From Mycobacterium numidiamassiliense (GTDB lineage Bacteria; Actinomycetota; Actinomycetes; Mycobacteriales; Mycobacteriaceae), in the NCBI RefSeq assembly GCF_900157365.1, contig NZ_FUEZ01000004.1, positions 62,001-126,000 of the forward strand: a DNA stretch of 64,000 nt, read 5' to 3'. The notes below the pieces were generated by a model, which saw nothing but the letters and a program-made list of their open reading frames with translations, was not told the DNA's origin and ran no database searches. The position numbers and the translations under genes were made by a program. This document shows positions 17,761-24,268 of the stretch, one piece after another (positions within the stretch are counted from its first letter, which is position 1; every line of letters starts with the position of its first letter).

Positions 17761-19143
17761 CTACCGGCCCGGCGGGCGTAGCACCTGCATGGCCACCCGC
17801 ATGATCGGCTCCGGAATTTGGTCCTTCACCGACAGCGCGGCATCCGCAGCGCGGGAACGCAGCGGTGCGCCCCGTCCGAAGATCCGGTTCAACGGACCGC
17901 CGGACGGCTCGAGCACCACGTGCAGCGGCGGAGTGCCCACCGCCGCGCCCAGCGCGTTCGAGATGACCATCCGCTGGATCTCGCTGGTTCCCTCAAAGAT
18001 GGTGTACAGCTTGGCATCTCGGTACCACTTCTCGACCGGGTGGTCGGTGATGTAGCCCCAGCCGCCCATGGTCTGGATGGCGCGTTCGGTGGCCTTGATG
18101 GCAACCTCGCTGGCGGCGAGTTTGGCCATCGAACCTTCGCCTCGCTCGAATGGGACTTCGTTGGCTGCCATCCAGGAGGCACGCCAGGTCAGCAGCCGGG
18201 CGGCGTCGATCTGGGTGGCCAGGTCGGCCAGCGGAAACGCGATCCCCTGGTTGTCGATGATGGGCCCGCCGAACGCCTCCCGCTCGGTGGCATATGCCGT
18301 CGCGTACTCCAGCGCCGCCCGCGCGATGCCGATCGCTTGGGCGGCGACCATCGGACGGGTCTGCTCGAAGGTGCCCAGGGTCGCCGAGCCGGAGCGCTGT
18401 CCGCCGGCCACCAGTTCGCGGGCTTTGGCGAGCTTGTGCTCGAGTTTCTCTTGTCCGCCAAGCAGATTGGCGTTCGGCACGCGCACGCCGTTGAATCGTA
18501 GCTCCGCGGTGTGAGATGCCCGGCAGCCCAGCTTGTCCAGTTTGCGAACCAGTTCGAGGCCGGGGGTGCCGCCCGGTACCACAAACAGCGCCTGGCCGCG
18601 GTGGCCCAGCTCTTCGTCGACCACCGCATTGACCACATGGACGTTGGCGATGCCGCCGTTGCCGATCCACATCTTGTGGCCGTCGATGATCCAGTCGTCG
18701 CCGTCGCGGCGGGCGCGGGTGCGCAGATTGCGTACGTCGCTGCCGCCCTCGGGTTCGGAAATAGCCAGTGCGGCAAGCTTGAGATCGCCCGGGGTGCCGA
18801 AGCATTCGGGTGCCCACTCGAGCATCTGTTCCGGGGACGCCGCCTGGCCAATCGCCGACAGCGCGAGTGCCGGCATGACGATCGCCAAACCGATTCCCGC
18901 ACAACCCCAGAACAGTTCCTCCATGAACATGGGCAGCGACATCCCGGTCGGGTCACCGATCAGATCGCGGTAGAACAGCGGACTGTAGAACCCGCGTTGG
19001 GCGGCCTCCTCGAGCACCGGCCAGGGAAACTCCTGGCGCTGGTCGTAGTCGAGTGCAACCGGGCGTATCACGGATTCGGCGAACTCGTGTGTCCGTCGGG
19101 CAAGGTCGTGCTGGGCTGCCGTCGGTGTCAGGTCGAACGTCAT
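17761..19143 (-). CDS. Acyl-CoA dehydrogenase (FadE family)
   Basis: 460 residues with the three acyl-CoA dehydrogenase domains: N-terminal helices (about 1-125), the FAD/substrate beta domain (LAALAISEPEGGSDVRNL, about 127-245) and the C-terminal helical domain with YTIFEGTSEIQRMVISNALG, where Glu384 is the likely catalytic base. The last 60 residues form an extra C-terminal extension ending in LRPPGR. It oxidises an acyl-CoA in a beta-oxidation-like step using FAD; the substrate is not deducible. Upstream, 61 bp from the start, is a GTGAAC-N4-GTTCAC inverted repeat typical of TetR-type operators. Confidence 0.92.
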   Translation of the reverse strand: MTFDLTPTAAQHDLARRTHEFAESVIRPVALDYDQRQEFPWPVLEEAAQRGFYSPLFYRDLIGDPTGMSLPMFMEELFWGCAGIGLAIVMPALALSAIGQAASPEQMLEWAPECFGTPGDLKLAALAISEPEGGSDVRNLRTRARRDGDDWIIDGHKMWIGNGGIANVHVVNAVVDEELGHRGQALFVVPGGTPGLELVRKLDKLGCRASHTAELRFNGVRVPNANLLGGQEKLEHKLAKARELVAGGQRSGSATLGTFEQTRPMVAAQAIGIARAALEYATAYATEREAFGGPIIDNQGIAFPLADLATQIDAARLLTWRASWMAANEVPFERGEGSMAKLAASEVAIKATERAIQTMGGWGYITDHPVEKWYRDAKLYTIFEGTSEIQRMVISNALGAAVGTPPLHVVLEPSGGPLNRIFGRGAPLRSRAADAALSVKDQIPEPIMRVAMQVLRPPGR

Positions 19144-19203
19144 TGCTGTGCCTTTGGGTCAGCGGTCGCGGTCCTTGCCGACCACGACTACCCCGTCAGC
19201 TCA

Positions 19204-19219
19204 GTGAACAAACGTTCAC
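19204..19219. promoter_or_regulatory. TetR-type operator candidate upstream of the acyl-CoA dehydrogenase
   Basis: GTGAAC-AAAC-GTTCAC, perfect 6-bp arms. It lies between the whiB5 stop and the dehydrogenase start. TetR-family repressors of fatty-acid and steroid catabolism genes bind sites with AAC/GTT half-sites; no tetR gene is adjacent. Confidence 0.45.
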
Positions 19220-19236
19220 CGTGTCCGGACGCGCTG

Positions 19237-19653
19237 TCAGGCGGCAGAACGCGGGCCAATCTGTGCCATCGGCAGGTGCAACACCATTGCGGGGGCCGGG
19301 ATGGCCTCGTGTTCGCGGCGCGCCAGGAGCGCCGCGTTCTCGGGCAGCTGCCTTGAGCTGATCTCACCCGCGGCGATGCGGCGCAATATGTCGTGGGCCC
19401 GGGCGAGCTGGTGGCGCTTGCGGTACTGGCCACCGGGAAGCTTGACGCCGGCCCAGACGCCGTACTCCTCGCGGTGCGCGATGGCGTACTGCGCACACCG
19501 GCGCTGTTGCGCCAACGGGCACCGGCGCAGGCATTCGACGCGGGCCTCGGTGGCGGATCGCTCGTAGGCACGCGCCTTGGCCGCCCCGTCACCCTCGTCG
19601 TCATCGGGATAGCCGAACCACAGTTCCGGGTTGGCTGCGCAGGGGTGTCCCAT
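19237..19653 (-). CDS. whiB5: WhiB-family iron-sulfur regulator WhiB5
   Basis: 138 residues. Four cysteines for a [4Fe-4S] cluster at 5, 41, 45 and 53 (HPCAAN ... CLRRCPLAQQRRC), then the beta-turn GVWAGV (65-70) and the basic QYRKRHQL segment of the DNA-binding part. The C-x3-C-x7-C spacing and the long C-terminal extension (ISSRQLPENAALLARREHEA) match M. tuberculosis Rv0022c, WhiB5, which has been reported to control type VII secretion genes. The start at 19653 has AAGGAG nine bases upstream. It is divergent from the Xre-type regulator. Confidence 0.93.
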   Translation of the reverse strand: MGHPCAANPELWFGYPDDDEGDGAAKARAYERSATEARVECLRRCPLAQQRRCAQYAIAHREEYGVWAGVKLPGGQYRKRHQLARAHDILRRIAAGEISSRQLPENAALLARREHEAIPAPAMVLHLPMAQIGPRSAA

Positions 19654-19690
19654 CTCGGTCTCCTTGTCGGCATTGAAACGTAGACAGAAG

Positions 19691-19718
19691 CGTATACACA
19701 ATCTTGGGACGTGCGCAA
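19691..19718 (-). promoter_or_regulatory. Candidate whiB5 promoter
   Basis: On the minus strand TTGCGC, 16 bp, TATACG, placing transcription start about 30 bases before the whiB5 ATG. The -10 is preceded by TGTG, a weak extended -10. The repeats GAAACGTAGACA (19675-19686) and GAAACGTGACA (19721-19731) flank it and may bind a regulator. Confidence 0.4.
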
Positions 19719-19745
19719 GAGAAACGTGACAAAAACGTATATCCG

Positions 19746-19773
19746 CTGACAAGGCGTACCCCCTGTGTAATAT
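19746..19773 (+). promoter_or_regulatory. Sigma-A-like promoter of the Rv0023-type cluster
   Basis: CTGACA, 16 bp, TAATAT: one mismatch to each vegetative hexamer consensus, unusually good for this genome. Transcription would start about 17 bases before the GTG start at 19797. Confidence 0.6.
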
Positions 19774-19796
19774 CCGGCCCATGGCCGGAGCCTGCG

Positions 19797-20585
19797 GTGA
19801 GCCGTGAATCGGCTGGTGCGGCGATCCGTGCGTTGCGTGAGTCGCGGGACTGGTCGCTAGCCGAGCTCGCCGCCGCGACCGGCGTCAGCATCATGGGACT
19901 GAGCTATCTGGAGCGCGGCGCCCGCAAGCCCCACAAAAGCACAGTTCAGAAGGTTGAGAACGGCCTGGGTTTGCCCCCCGGCACGTATTCGCGACTGCTG
20001 GTGGCCGCCGATCCCGATGCCGAGCTGGCCCGGTTGATCGCCGCACAGCCACCGGTGACCATGTCCGCTCGGCCCGCCGGGGCGGTGGTCGTCGACCGTC
20101 ACAGCGACACCGACGTGCTCGAGGGCTACGCCGAAGCGCAGCTCGATGCCCTCAAATCAGTCATCGATAGATTGCCTGCGACAACATCAAACGAATACGA
20201 GACGTATATTCTCTCTGTGATCGCACAGTGCGTGAAGGCCGAGATGCTTGCGGCCAGCTCCTGGCGGGTGGCGGTGAACGCCGGCGCCGATTCGACGGGG
20301 CGCCTGATGCAGCATCTGCGGGCGCTGGAGGCAACGCGCACCGCCCTGCTGGAGCGGATGCCCACCAGCCTGAGCGCGCGGTTCGACCGGGCGTGCGCCC
20401 AGTCGTCGTTGCCGGATGCGATCATCGCGGCCCTGCTCGGTGTGAGCAGTGACGAGATGTGGGACATGCGAAATCGCGGCGTCATCCCCGCCGGAGCGCT
20501 CCCCCGCGTTCGGGCATTCGCCGACGGGGTCGAGGCGACGGCCGAGGATGGCAGTGACGGGGACAGTGGCGAGGGGGACGCGTGA
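19797..20585 (+). CDS. Xre-family transcriptional regulator, Rv0023 homologue
   Basis: 262 residues. N-terminal helix-turn-helix of Xre/Cro type (about 3-62, AAIRALRESRDWSLAELAAA then TGVSIMGLSYLERGARKPHK), followed by a conserved region without a recognised ligand domain (about 100-250, including TSNEYETYILSVIAQCVKAE). It matches Rv0023 along nearly its whole length. I chose GTG 19797 (MSRESAGAAIRALR) because Rv0023 begins there and a strong promoter lies just upstream; the frame is open further. Its stop overlaps the start of the P60 gene (GTGA), so it heads the cluster leading to eccB and may regulate it. Confidence 0.92.
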   Translation: MSRESAGAAIRALRESRDWSLAELAAATGVSIMGLSYLERGARKPHKSTVQKVENGLGLPPGTYSRLLVAADPDAELARLIAAQPPVTMSARPAGAVVVDRHSDTDVLEGYAEAQLDALKSVIDRLPATTSNEYETYILSVIAQCVKAEMLAASSWRVAVNAGADSTGRLMQHLRALEATRTALLERMPTSLSARFDRACAQSSLPDAIIAALLGVSSDEMWDMRNRGVIPAGALPRVRAFADGVEATAEDGSDGDSGEGDA

Positions 20586-21412
20586 TCGAAAGCGATGTCG
20601 AGGCGTTGAGCCGCGCACACGAATTGTTCGCCGGCAACCCTCCCCGTCCGCCACTCAACGGCGCACACCACGGTGCATATCTGCGTCGCGCAGGCGTGCT
20701 GAATAGTGCTGTGGAACAAGCTGATTACCAACGCTGGGCGGACCACGGCCGGGAAGCGCTGTCGTCGGCAGATCGCACGGATGCCGCCGCGGCCCGCGTT
20801 ATCGACGGTGCTCATCACGACCGGGCCCAGGCGCACGCGCTGACCAAGAGCGTCCTGGACGAGGCCCGCGCCGATGCCGTCGCTGCCCCGACGACACCGA
20901 TGGCCCAGCGCGAGGCTGTACGTCGTCGTGTTGAGAGGCTGCGCGCGCAACGGACGCACGTCCTGGTGGCCAGGTTGCGCGCCCGCCGGCGTGCGACGGC
21001 GCTGCGGGCGTTGCGCTACCGGATGTTGCACCACCACGGGTCCGCGTTAGCCGGTTTGCGGCTGCCGTTGCCGAGCAGTCGTGCCGGGATCGCGGTGCGC
21101 GCGGCGTTGTCGCGCCTGGGCCGTCCGTATGTCTGGGGTGCGACGGGTCCCGATCAGTTCGATTGCTCCGGGCTGGTCCAATGGGCCTACGCGCAGGCGG
21201 GCCTCCACCTGGACCGCACCACGTATCAGCAGATCAACGACGGGATCCCGGTCCCGCGTTCGCAAGTTCGGCCGGGCGACCTCGTCTTCCCGCACTCCGG
21301 ACATGTGCAACTGGCCATCGGCAACAATCTGGTCGTCGAAGCGCCCTACTCGGGGGCCTCGGTGCGGATCAGTCCGCTCGGCGGCAACGTCGCGATTCGC
21401 CGGCCGATATGA
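20582..21412 (+). CDS. NlpC/P60 peptidoglycan hydrolase-like protein, Rv0024 homologue
   Basis: 276 residues. A helical N-terminal region (1-165, Arg/Ala-rich, beginning with LSRAHELFAGNPPRPP at 9-24) and a C-terminal NlpC/P60 domain (about 166-276) with catalytic Cys195 (FDCSGLVQWAY) and His241 (SGHVQLAIG). NlpC/P60 enzymes cleave peptide stems of peptidoglycan. There is no Sec signal peptide, so export may rely on the type VII system encoded downstream. GTG start overlapping the preceding stop by 4 nt. Confidence 0.9.
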   Translation: MIESDVEALSRAHELFAGNPPRPPLNGAHHGAYLRRAGVLNSAVEQADYQRWADHGREALSSADRTDAAAARVIDGAHHDRAQAHALTKSVLDEARADAVAAPTTPMAQREAVRRRVERLRAQRTHVLVARLRARRRATALRALRYRMLHHHGSALAGLRLPLPSSRAGIAVRAALSRLGRPYVWGATGPDQFDCSGLVQWAYAQAGLHLDRTTYQQINDGIPVPRSQVRPGDLVFPHSGHVQLAIGNNLVVEAPYSGASVRISPLGGNVAIRRPI

Positions 21413-21438
21413 GAAGTAACGATGAATAGGTTGAGGCC

Positions 21439-21795
21439 ATGTCGGAACAAGCGTCGTTAGCCGCCATCCGGGCGCGGCAATCAGCGTTGGCGAGCCAGCA
21501 TGGCTCGGTGGCCGACGCCGATCGGGTGCTGTCGGAAGTGATTGCCAGCGCTCATGCCGCGATCCGCGAGAGCATCAGGCGACTGGACGCGATCGCCGAG
21601 GAAATCGATCGTGCCGTACCGAATCATGCTGCGCTCGCAGCGGATACGCCGATGGGAGCACGCGAGTTTCAGAAGTTCCTGATCGCCAAGCAGCGGGAGA
21701 TCGCGGCAGTCGTGGCAGCTGCTCACCAAATGGACAGTGCGAAAGCAGCTGTGCTGCAAAGCCTCCGGGAGCAGTACGTCGTGCCTGGCGGCTAG
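21439..21795 (+). CDS. DUF4226-type helical protein, Rv0025 homologue
   Basis: 118 residues, all-helical in character. Residues 69-92 ([20 protein letters not shown]) closely resemble residues 140-163 of the next protein (DTPVGARDFQRFLIGKLRDI), so the two share a domain. Similar proteins occur near type VII secretion genes; they may be substrates or chaperones. Function unknown. Confidence 0.85.
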   Translation: MSEQASLAAIRARQSALASQHGSVADADRVLSEVIASAHAAIRESIRRLDAIAEEIDRAVPNHAALAADTPMGAREFQKFLIAKQREIAAVVAAAHQMDSAKAAVLQSLREQYVVPGG

Positions 21796-21931
21796 CCGGC
21801 GGCCGGGCGAGAGATTTCCCCACACCCACCGCGAAGTGAATTGTCGACGAGAATGCGGCAAAGTACTGTCACCCGGCATGGAGGGGTCGCGACCACGCCC
21901 GCACTCGGGCGCAGCGTTGCTTGTCTAGCCG

Positions 21932-23347
21932 ATGTCGATGTATGACGAGCTACTTGCCACGGTAAGGGTTGTGCGTGACCGCACTGGCGATCCGAACGCA
22001 TGGCAGGCCGGGCTGACACCGAATGAGCTAACGGCCGTGGTCACCCCTGCTACCCATGGAAACAACCTCGCCGCGATCTCGACCAAGATTCGTCAACAAC
22101 ATCCCGACCTGTTCGATGCACGGGCGAAACCGGAAGGCACAGGTGTATCGGGTGACGAGGAAGGCGCCGCCGCCGAAGCCATAGCTGGCGCTGAAGTCGC
22201 TCTGGCACATCAGAATTCAGCAAGCTCACAACTCGACCTGCAAGTGATTTCGGCGATCATGAACGCCCATCTGAAAACCGTCGAGGGTAGGGAAGCGCTG
22301 ACCGCGTTGCAGCGCGAAACCGAGGCGGCGGTGCAGACGCGATCCGATTTGGACACCCCGGTGGGTGCCCGGGATTTCCAACGGTTTCTCATCGGCAAGC
22401 TCCGGGACATCCGCGCGGTGGTGATGACCGCAAGTCTGGATGACACGTCGAAGTCGGCGCTGATGGCCGCATGGACATCGCTGTATGACGCCTCGACAAG
22501 CGGACTCGGCGAGACCCGGCCCGCGGCGACCCCGGTTACCGCACCCGTCAATGCGACCGCCCCGCTGCCGGCGGCCCCGGCCGATGCGGGCGGTGATCCG
22601 CTGCTGGATTCGCTGCTGGCGGAGGACCCGGCGCTGCTGAACGGCGACCCGGCACAGGACCCGGCGGCGGGCTCGTCGGTTCCGATCACGCCGACGACGC
22701 CAAGCATTCCCAATCTGGGCGGGGTGCCACTGCCAGGTGTGGGCACGATGGGCGGTTGGGGGGCGCCGGGTGGGTTACCGGCGTCCGGACGGCAAGAGGG
22801 TGGCGATCCGTCCTGGTCGGGGCTGGACGACAACGGGCCGCCGGACTCCAACGACCCCGATGCCTCAGGCGATGAACCCGACCACGCGAAAGACGACGAG
22901 CACCACGACGAGGACACGTCGGCGCAGAGCCACGAGGCGCCGCCATCGGGCCCGACCGCGGTGACGCTGCCCGACGGCGAGACCGTGACGGCCGCCAGTC
23001 CGCAACTCGCCGCGGCGATCAAAGCCGCGGCCGGTGGGGTGCCGATCGCAGATGCCTTCGCCCAGCAGGGAATTACGATCCCCGCACCGGGGACCACGGT
23101 CAGTAGTCCGCTCGACCCGGTGCAGGTCATACCGGGAGATATCGGCATTTTCACCGATCGTCATGCGCTTGGCCTGGGCCACGGCAAGGCCCTGCTCGAC
23201 GGGCAGATTCAGCACATCGCCACCGTAAGCGGCCCGAGCTTTCTAGGCTGGGAGCATCCGCCGGCCACCGCGACCGCGCCGGCCACGACCGACACACCGA
23301 CACCGACACCGACCCGGCCGGCGGCGACGTCGACCACCGAACTGTAG
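21932..23347 (+). CDS. DUF4226-type multidomain protein, Rv0026 homologue
   Basis: 471 residues. N-terminal segment (1-60, MSMYDELLATVRVVRDRTGD), helical DUF4226 domain (about 80-187), a long Pro/Asp/Gly-rich disordered linker (about 190-350, with a His/Asp/Glu-rich patch DDEHHDED), then a small folded domain (about 350-450, VIPGDIGIFTDRHALGLGHG ... HIATVSGPSFLGWEHPP) and a Thr/Pro tail. ATG at 21932 or two codons later. Possibly an ESX-associated secreted protein; no enzymatic motif is evident. Confidence 0.85.
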   Translation: MSMYDELLATVRVVRDRTGDPNAWQAGLTPNELTAVVTPATHGNNLAAISTKIRQQHPDLFDARAKPEGTGVSGDEEGAAAEAIAGAEVALAHQNSASSQLDLQVISAIMNAHLKTVEGREALTALQRETEAAVQTRSDLDTPVGARDFQRFLIGKLRDIRAVVMTASLDDTSKSALMAAWTSLYDASTSGLGETRPAATPVTAPVNATAPLPAAPADAGGDPLLDSLLAEDPALLNGDPAQDPAAGSSVPITPTTPSIPNLGGVPLPGVGTMGGWGAPGGLPASGRQEGGDPSWSGLDDNGPPDSNDPDASGDEPDHAKDDEHHDEDTSAQSHEAPPSGPTAVTLPDGETVTAASPQLAAAIKAAAGGVPIADAFAQQGITIPAPGTTVSSPLDPVQVIPGDIGIFTDRHALGLGHGKALLDGQIQHIATVSGPSFLGWEHPPATATAPATTDTPTPTPTRPAATSTTEL

Positions 23348-23353
23348 GGAACC

Positions 23354-23370
23354 CGCCGGCCCGGCCGGCG
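23354..23370 (+). terminator. GC-rich hairpin between the Rv0026 and Rv0027 homologues
   Basis: CGCCGGCC-C-GGCCGGCG, folding as a 6-bp stem with a 5-nt loop, 7 bp after the stop codon. No T-tract. It may attenuate or stabilise the transcript rather than end it, as the downstream gene starts 24 bp later behind GGAAGAGGAG. Confidence 0.35.
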
Positions 23371-23393
23371 TCGCAGGAAGAGGAGACAAACGG

Positions 23394-23711
23394 ATGGCAG
23401 ATCGAATCCACGTGGTGCCCGCACACTTACGTGAAGCCGCTGCGCATCATCAGGAGACCTCCGACTACCTACGCACCATCCCGTCGTCGCACGCCGCGAT
23501 TCAGGAGAGCCTGGACTCGCTGGGCCCCATCTTCGGCGAGCTTCGCGATGCCGGGCGCGAATTACTCGAGCTGAGACGCCAGTGCTATCAGCAACAAGCC
23601 GACGACCACGCCGATATGGCGCACAAACTCAGCGTCTCGGCGTCGGCATGGGACCAGCACGAGGAAGATGCGGCCGGGCAGCTGGGCGGCATCGTCGACG
23701 GCGGTCGATGA
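23394..23711 (+). CDS. EspC-like (DUF2580) ESX-associated protein, Rv0027 homologue
   Basis: 105 residues, helical, with MADRIHVVPAHLREAAAHHQ at the start and QQADDHADMAHKLSVSASAW near the end. It matches Rv0027 and the EspC family of type VII secreted or secretion-associated proteins. ATG at 23394 with AGGAAGAGGAG upstream. Its stop overlaps the next start (ATGA). Confidence 0.85.
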   Translation: MADRIHVVPAHLREAAAHHQETSDYLRTIPSSHAAIQESLDSLGPIFGELRDAGRELLELRRQCYQQQADDHADMAHKLSVSASAWDQHEEDAAGQLGGIVDGGR

Positions 23712-24019
23712 CCGACGCCAATCCCGCCTTCGACACGGTTCATCCGAGTGGGCACATCCTCGTCCGCTCGTGCCGCGGCGGGTACATGCACAGCGTCGCG
23801 CTCAGTGAGGAGGCGATGGATACCGACGCCGCGACCCTGGCGCAGGGCATTCTGCTGACCGCCGACGTCTCGTGGCTCAAAGCGCTACTGGAAGTTCGAG
23901 ACGAGATCGTCGCCGCTGGGCACACGCCGTCCGCCGAGGTCCCCAGCCCGCGTGACCTCGATGCGGCCATCGAAAAACTGCTGGCCCACAAATTGCGTCG
24001 CCGCGACCGCATGGATTAA
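23708..24019 (+). CDS. DUF2694-type protein, Rv0028 homologue
   Basis: 103 residues. Two parts: an N-terminal beta-rich segment (FDTVHPSGHILVRSCRGGYM) and a C-terminal helical part (SWLKALLEVRDEIVAAGHTP). Matches Rv0028. The upstream EspC-like gene and this one overlap by 4 nt, which suggests that the two products are made in equal amounts and may pair. Proteins of this family accompany EspC-like genes in ESX-related loci. Confidence 0.85.
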   Translation: MTDANPAFDTVHPSGHILVRSCRGGYMHSVALSEEAMDTDAATLAQGILLTADVSWLKALLEVRDEIVAAGHTPSAEVPSPRDLDAAIEKLLAHKLRRRDRMD

Positions 24020-24042
24020 GCGGCCGCACCACACCGATCGTC

Positions 24043-24186
24043 CTAGAGCAGCCATCTCTTAGCGGCATCGGGATCGGGTGCGATATCGCTGGGCGGCTCG
24101 ATGGGATTGGCGCCGAACAACTCTCGCGCCCGACCGAGCAGGGCGCGCACTTCGTCGAGTTGCTGCTGCAGCGCAGAATCAGCCAT
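24043..24186 (-). CDS. Small protein (47 aa) sharing a motif with the P60 protein
   Basis: Encodes MADSALQQQLDEVRALLGRA then RELFGANPIEPPSDIAPDPD and AAKRWLL. Residues 17-32 match residues 9-24 of the NlpC/P60 protein at 10 of 16 positions (L-x-R-A-x-E-L-F-x-x-N-P-x-x-P-P). It runs opposite to its neighbours, between the Rv0028 and Rv0029 homologues. Start ATG at 24186; TACCGTGAGGCC upstream contains a weak GAGG site. It is too short for standard gene callers. The motif similarity supports it as a real gene. Confidence 0.6.
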   Translation of the reverse strand: MADSALQQQLDEVRALLGRARELFGANPIEPPSDIAPDPDAAKRWLL

Positions 24187-24268
24187 GGCCTCACGGTACC
24201 CAGGCCGTCGGGGCCGCACAATTCACCGTCGGCAAAGCTCGCCCGCAAGATGTCGGTACGCTGAACCG

